This document shows, one piece after another, positions 62,040 to 64,000 of a DNA stretch of 64,000 bases (its first letter is position 1; every line of letters starts with the position of its first letter). The position numbers were made by a program, and so were the translations under genes. Location of the stretch: contig CM022676.1 of the NCBI GenBank assembly GCA_012295275.1, forward strand, positions 62,001-126,000, in the 5' to 3' direction. This DNA is from Chrysomallon squamiferum. Lineage: Eukaryota; Mollusca; Gastropoda; Neomphalida; Peltospiridae. Below the pieces are notes generated by a model, which was given only the letters and a program-made list of their open reading frames with translations, did not search any database and was not told the DNA's origin.

Positions 62040-62598
62040 ACGGGGATTCCATTCAGCTGTAAATACTGTCTCTGGCAGATTACTACTTGAGTTGGCTTCG
62101 CTCTCCAGTGGTATCCGATATAGGATCTATGTATAAAGTAGCACGTTTCTGTCCACAAAATAAACAAGAAAAAAAGAAAAAAAAAACGCAAGACACTTTT
62201 AAAACTGTATTAGAACAAGCGCCGAACATTCAGTATAGCAGTACCAGAATAATGGTAATTTGTCAGTACAAATAGTAGCTTACCCACGTTTTCAGTGCGT
62301 TCAGTGGACAGGGACCGTTCCCCTGGAATCGTTCCACAGTTCTTCCTTTACAAAAATCAACAATAACAATAACAAACACACAAACTCAGTTTTTTTATTT
62401 ATTTAAAAAGAAAAGGGAATGGCGTTATTTGTCAATGCGGTTCGAACCTTACCGCTAGACGTATGGTGACAGATCATTCTGCGAAACGAAAGCCAGAGGC
62501 GGTAATTAATCCCGCTTGTCACGACACGACTCTCACCTTTCATACCCCTTACCCAAGGAATGTCTGCGGATTCGGGACACGGATTCATATATTCATTC
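62040..62598. mobile_element. Insertion in duplication unit 3, possibly SINE-like
   Basis: Similarity to unit 2 stops in the GT tract ending at 62039 and resumes at gtgtgtttagtt (62599). The inserted DNA includes a GC-richer part (about 62410-62580). This contains GGTTCGAACC (62439-62448), which resembles a Pol III B box, and on the minus strand TCTAGCGGTAAGG just before it, resembling an A box. The spacing is too short for a normal tRNA-type promoter, so the SINE label is tentative. Confidence 0.4.
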
Positions 62599-63310
62599 GT
62601 GTGTTTAGTTACAGCTGTTCTGGTATGAACTTCTATACATTTATATTTTGATAAATTCTTCAGGCAATTCAGAATTGGTGAAATAAATATCTTTAGTGTC
62701 TTCAATATAATACAGAAAAATAATTGATTGATCAAGTATAAAATAAAAATCATATTATTAACGATATTTATTAGAATAATACTAAGGGTGTCTACAAAAC
62801 GCAACCATTTATCAATATGGGCGAGTCTGAATCTTAACTATTAAACAGTTAATGAATATGAATTTTAATATAATCCTGTCCCTTATCGCTTCATAGTTTT
62901 AATGAAAAAATATTTTGTAGTGTGAATCTCTAAGTAAAGAACAGTTTTTACTTTTGTCTTAGTCGTTCAACATTTTTCACACAAAAAGTAAGTTTCACTA
63001 GTTACCACTATATGACAGATACAGAATCGTCACATTTTACCTATAATTCTTTTTTGTTCATTTCCTTGACTATTTCCAAAACAAATTAATTCCAATTCAA
63101 AAAGAAACATCTTCAAGAAAGAAGTTAATGACTCATGTGTTGTACAGTCTGATATTTAACTATTTTCTAAAGAACTGATTCATGATGGGAATTACCAAGG
63201 TAAAGCTATAACCATACACCGATAAATTCTAGGTGACTTCGGGATGATTTTCAATATCTGTGATCATGATCTTTATCATCAGTCAGTTCACCACATACTA
63301 TTTCTTACAC

Positions 63311-64000
63311 AGAAACAACTTCATTTTATGTCAGCGTACACAATGAAGCATCCGTCCTTAATTTTAATATATTTTATTATATATTCTGTTGTCCGTGCAT
63401 CTGAATTATGCTATAATGTATGCAGTTGGTTTAAATTAGCTGTGCGGTCACAAAATACTTCTATTATTTGTTTAAGTCTGTATGCCTGTCAGTTTATGGA
63501 TTGTCATAGAGTTTGATCTAGAATGAGATATAAAATATTTTGAACGAATTCATTTTTGATATGTCTGAACTGATATAGTTGACCTCACAGGATGAGGCAT
63601 ATTTGATGTTATTAATTAAGAAACGCAATCCATTTATCACTACAATTTATTTAATAGTCTGGGTAATATATAAACAAAATATTTAACACAAATTTATAAG
63701 TGCAGTAATTTACAACATAGTCGTTCTAAAAAAAACATTGTCTCGTTATCTTTTCTCCCATCTGACACATAACCGTAATACAAAGCGTGTCTGTTAAATC
63801 GGCGTCTGAACTCTAATCCACTTTGTCCTGACACTCGCTAATAAAGAATACGTTTTACAGTCGTTTTATGTGTATGCCAAACAGCTGACGGCAAGTGCGT
63901 GTGTCTCTGCTGTGTGTGTGCGTGTGTGCGCGTGTGTGTGTTTGTGAGTGTACCTACAGAGTGTGATATACACATACATATTGATTTAGAAATGTAACAA
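63311..64000. other. Non-coding right edge
   Basis: No gene recognised. The 90-residue + frame at 63244-63516 begins inside duplicated DNA and is not conserved in the partner copy. A (GT)n tract lies at about 63898-63942. Confidence 0.5.

Larger units (their letters stand above)
60321..63310. repeat. Segmental duplication unit 3
   Basis: The partner of 53967-57960, with the same landmark order. It differs by a roughly 560-bp insertion (62040-62598) and by the absence of the local tandem repeat seen at 55945-57360. No SRCR exon is present in either unit. Confidence 0.75.

Noticed and set aside
63244-63516. A 90-residue + strand frame
   Set aside because: Its start lies in duplicated DNA whose partner near 57.9 kb does not keep the frame, and no domain is recognisable.

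Overview
The window is AT-rich nuclear DNA from an animal. The signs are split genes with GT-AG introns, tandem SRCR (scavenger receptor cysteine-rich) domains, a decayed LINE, many trinucleotide microsatellites and a very large satellite block. SRCR expansion together with this LINE type suits a marine invertebrate, possibly a mollusc; that placement is inference. There are no bacterial-type genes. Almost every long open frame is an artefact of simple repeats.

Layout: (1) Positions 1-14051 are satellite family A, a 220-bp unit made of a 100-bp and a 120-bp half. (2) Positions 14052-14251 are a 200-N gap. (3) Positions 14252-14281 closely match an Oxford Nanopore ligation adapter, left at a contig end. 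(4) Positions 14282-41399 are satellite family B, a higher-order repeat of 1116 bp built as 404+404+308 bp from eleven related monomers of about 101 bp. Both families look grown from a TAAG/AAGT tetranucleotide. Both alternate between near-perfect blocks and A-rich eroded blocks that may be consensus error. (5) Positions 41400-41599 are a second 200-N gap.

(6) From about 41.8 to 48.0 kb the minus strand carries an SRCR locus. Ten exons encode five SRCR domains, two exons per domain, in a strict phase 1-2-1 pattern. Domain 2 and domain 5 lie in two copies of a roughly 0.8-kb duplication. In both copies the second exon can read through its donor into a hydrophobic segment, a short tail, a stop and an AATAAA. 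The upstream half (domains 1-2 plus this tail) is open. The downstream half carries three separate lesions: a TAG at a conserved Trp, a lost splice acceptor, and a 27-bp deletion that removes the last Cys. The simplest reading is a short membrane-anchored two-SRCR protein with a decaying tandem extension behind it.

(7) From 49 to 64 kb there are no further SRCR exons. This region holds four candidate signal-peptide first exons on the minus strand; three are paralogues spaced about 5.9 kb apart within a diverged segmental duplication, and only the middle one has an intact frame and donor. It also holds a 5'-truncated, frameshifted LINE (about 52.2-53.7 kb, plus strand), several diverged repeats in both orientations, a GC-richer insertion at 62.04-62.6 kb, and many microsatellites.
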